Part shown: positions 62,219-64,000 of the stretch, in pieces
Layout: every line of letters starts with the position of its first letter
Position numbering within the stretch: the stretch's first letter is position 1
NCBI RefSeq assembly: GCF_017254845.1
Contig: NZ_JAFKCU010000006.1
Coordinates: forward strand, 174,192-238,191
Source: Algoriphagus pacificus
GTDB lineage: Bacteria > Bacteroidota > Bacteroidia > Cytophagales > Cyclobacteriaceae
Direction: 5' to 3'
DNA length: 64,000 bases
The notes under the pieces: generated by a model
Databases searched by the model: none
Told to the model about the DNA's origin: nothing
Seen by the model: only the letters and a program-made list of their open reading frames with translations
Position numbers and translations under genes: made by a program

Positions 62219-64000
62219 TTATTTAATAATAGTTACATATCCTGTCAGTGTTTTTTCTGTTCCTTCGAAGTCTCTTATTTTCAATTGATAGAAATAAGTG
62301 CCTCCATTCAGGTTGGAACCATTCCAATTATTTTGATAATTAGTAGCCTTAAATACTTCCACTCCCCATCTGTTGACAATTAGTAGTTGGTTTGTAGGGA
62401 ATATTTCATTCAAGCCTTCTATAATCCAGAAATCATTGATTCCGTCACCATTCGGAGTAAATACATTTGGCACTTCAAATTCCAATTGACTATGGCGAGC
62501 ACTGCTAGAGTTGTTGCTCATATCAACTTCAGGGTTAGAAGATTCCACATAAGCAGTGTTGGTTATTTCACCCTCTTTGTCTGCTCTGAAAAGTAAGGAG
62601 AACGACTCCATACTATTTGGCTTCATAGAATCTACTGCCCAAGAAAGTAAACGATTAGACTCTTCATAGCTGATAGCCCCTTGTCCCTGACTCATCCTGA
62701 TGAATGTTACACCGTCTGGTAAGGTATCCCTTACTATTACTTCGAATGCATCAAAATCTGAGTTGTTTCTAACAGTTATTTTGTATTCAAACTCATCACC
62801 TAGTCTCACAATTGAAGAAGAAACATCCTTAGAAATTTGAAGATCAACTGGACTCAATGGAGCGAGTATCACTACTTCTTCGGATTCAAAGCTTAATTCT
62901 TGCTTGAGGTTACTTCCAAAGACGTAAACCGAATTAATTATTGGGCCCTTTTCGGATAAAACGATCAACTTCAACTTTATATCTAGTGAATCTCCCACTG
63001 TCAAGGAATCGATTTCCCAAATCACCTTTAAATCCAATATCTCCCCATCAAGGTTTGCATCTACAGCCATAGTGCCTTCTGGGAGAGAATCGACAACTAT
63101 TAGATTATAAGCAATAGTATCTCCCAAATTCTTAATCCTTATAATATAATCGATCATTCCTCCGATCTCCACCGTTCTTGTGTCAGACCACTTAGTTACA
63201 GAAATTATAGTTTCCTTTTCTCCAGACACTGTATTCACCGTCACGGTAATGATTCCTGAATCACTCAAGCCGTTCTCATCAGTCACTTCATAAGGGATGG
63301 CAAAACTTGTCGGACCGCTGTAGTCTACAGGAACGGAGATGTTTACCGTTCCGTCCAAGTCTATCGTTACCGTCACTCCGGCCGGAACTCCACTGAGATC
63401 AGGGGTGATTTCTACGATATCTCCACTGCCCGGAGTGATCGGCAATGTGCCTACGAAAGGAGTGCCCGGTGTTACCGTGAAACTCACGTCATCTACAGTT
63501 GAGCTTTGGTTCACGCTTACTGTAATGATCCCTGAATCACTCAAGCCATTTTCATCCGTTACTTCATAAGGGATGGTAAAACTTGTCGGACCTGTGTATC
63601 CCGCTGGAACATCAATACTTACCGTGCCGTCCAAGTCTATCGTCACCGTTACTCCGGCTGGTACGCCGCTTAGATCAGGGGTGATTTCTACGATATCTCC
63701 ACTGCCTGGAGTGATTGGCAATGTGCCTACGAAAGGAGTACCTGGGGTAACTGCGAAACTTACGTCACTCGCTGTAGGAGCTCCATTCACGTTCACACTT
63801 ACTGTAATGATCCCTGAATCACTCAAGCCATTTTCATCCGTTACTTCATAAGAGATGGTAAAACTTGTCGGATCTGTGTATCCCGCTGGAACATCAATAC
63901 TTACCGTGCCGTCCAAGGCAATGCTCACCGTTACTCCAGCTGGTACGCCGCTTAGATCAGGGGTGATTTCTACGATATCTCCACTGCCCGGAGTGATCGG
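62219..64000 (-). CDS. Repeat-rich type IX secreted surface protein (partial)
   Basis: The 3' part of a large gene that continues past 64000; about 593 codons are visible. In protein order there are cadherin/Ig-like repeats of 92-94 residues (each with PGTPFVGTLPITPGSGDIVE and YEVTDENGLSDSGIITV), then two DUF11-type domains (about 380 and 250 residues before the end; YIIRIKNLGDTIAYNLIVVD, YKITVRNNSDFDAFEVIVRD). A gliding-motility-associated C-terminal domain closes the protein (VPNVFTPNGDGINDFWIIEG, NRWGVEVF, GTYFYQLKI), the sorting signal for type IX (type B) export. It is likely a long adhesin anchored with the PorP/SprF protein. Confidence 0.9.
   Translation of the reverse strand, partial: PITPGSGDIVEITPDLSGVPAGVTVSIALDGTVSIDVPAGYTDPTSFTISYEVTDENGLSDSGIITVSVNVNGAPTASDVSFAVTPGTPFVGTLPITPGSGDIVEITPDLSGVPAGVTVTIDLDGTVSIDVPAGYTGPTSFTIPYEVTDENGLSDSGIITVSVNQSSTVDDVSFTVTPGTPFVGTLPITPGSGDIVEITPDLSGVPAGVTVTIDLDGTVNISVPVDYSGPTSFAIPYEVTDENGLSDSGIITVTVNTVSGEKETIISVTKWSDTRTVEIGGMIDYIIRIKNLGDTIAYNLIVVDSLPEGTMAVDANLDGEILDLKVIWEIDSLTVGDSLDIKLKLIVLSEKGPIINSVYVFGSNLKQELSFESEEVVILAPLSPVDLQISKDVSSSIVRLGDEFEYKITVRNNSDFDAFEVIVRDTLPDGVTFIRMSQGQGAISYEESNRLLSWAVDSMKPNSMESFSLLFRADKEGEITNTAYVESSNPEVDMSNNSSSARHSQLEFEVPNVFTPNGDGINDFWIIEGLNEIFPTNQLLIVNRWGVEVFKATNYQNNWNGSNLNGGTYFYQLKIRDFEGTEKTLTGYVTIIK
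63251..64000. repeat. Tandem coding repeats of 276-282 bp
   Basis: The marker GAT(T/C)CCTGAATCACTCAAG begins at 63251, 63527 and 63809, giving periods of 276 and 282 bp (92 and 94 codons). Units are nearly identical at the DNA level over most of their length, so repeat number probably changes by recombination. The array continues beyond the window. Confidence 0.88.

Noticed and set aside
1-64000. CRISPR arrays, tRNA and rRNA genes, complete insertion sequences
   Set aside because: I looked for short regularly spaced repeats, tRNA-like cloverleaves and transposase motifs and saw none; the only tandem repeats are the TTTAGACGA sites and the coding repeats at 63 kb.

Overview
This window comes from a Bacteroidota genome, most likely Cytophagales and close to Cyclobacteriaceae (inference). 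The evidence is a type IX secretion cargo protein with a gliding-motility type C-terminus beside a PorP/SprF protein, a Bacteroidetes-type Tra/Mob conjugation module, few Shine-Dalgarno sites, and many ATGA or TAATG gene overlaps.

Region 1 (1-13 kb) is accessory cargo. A RadC-like JAB protein is followed by a rightward defence-type cluster: an MmeI/YeeA-like adenine DNA methyltransferase, a Schlafen AlbA_2/HATPase protein broken by one in-frame stop, a small winged-helix-like protein, a DEAD/DEAH helicase, a T5orf172/GIY-YIG nuclease, and two unknown proteins (one with a membrane anchor). Helically phased copies of TTTAGACGA precede the winged-helix gene and the helicase gene. Two copies of a stem-loop with an almost invariant 17-nt loop and compensatory stem changes lie at the two ends of this cluster (8-44 and 11435-11471).

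Region 2 (13.3-31.1 kb) is a leftward conjugation locus. In order of transcription it holds mobA, the mobB relaxase, a traA-type ParA, small tra proteins, two DUF4134 proteins, traF, the VirB4-like traG, three tandem paralogous secreted proteins, a DUF5045-like protein, traJ, traK, a traL-like protein, traM, traN, the VirD4-like coupling protein, an M23 peptidase and DUF3945/4099-like proteins. A perfect 17-bp inverted repeat upstream of mobA is the best oriT candidate.

Region 3 (31.2-36.5 kb) has a GNAT/membrane-LuxR pair, a palindrome-rich non-coding stretch, an XRE regulator, a frameshifted membrane-protein gene, a ParA/RHH partition pair behind a 20-bp palindrome, and decayed gene remnants. 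No integrase or tRNA attachment site is visible, so element and chromosome cannot be separated exactly.

Region 4 (36.5-50.5 kb) looks chromosomal: a TolC/HlyD/RND efflux operon, an MscS channel, a GAF histidine kinase, and a tightly packed five-gene signalling operon (receiver, H-NOX, PAS histidine kinase, FIST protein, histidine kinase). That operon probably carries two haem-based nitric-oxide sensors.

Region 5 (50.6-64 kb) holds a leftward operon of a chaperone-like protein, a large outer-membrane-barrel-like protein and two small secreted beta proteins, ending in an orphan RNA-polymerase-alpha-CTD-like protein. A third related secreted protein lies 3 kb away, with a histidine kinase/receiver pair between and an Hpt/LytTR pair beyond. 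I read this as a possible surface-fibre assembly system with its own signalling. The window ends with a PorP/SprF protein and the C-terminal part of a repeat-rich type IX cargo protein that runs off the edge.
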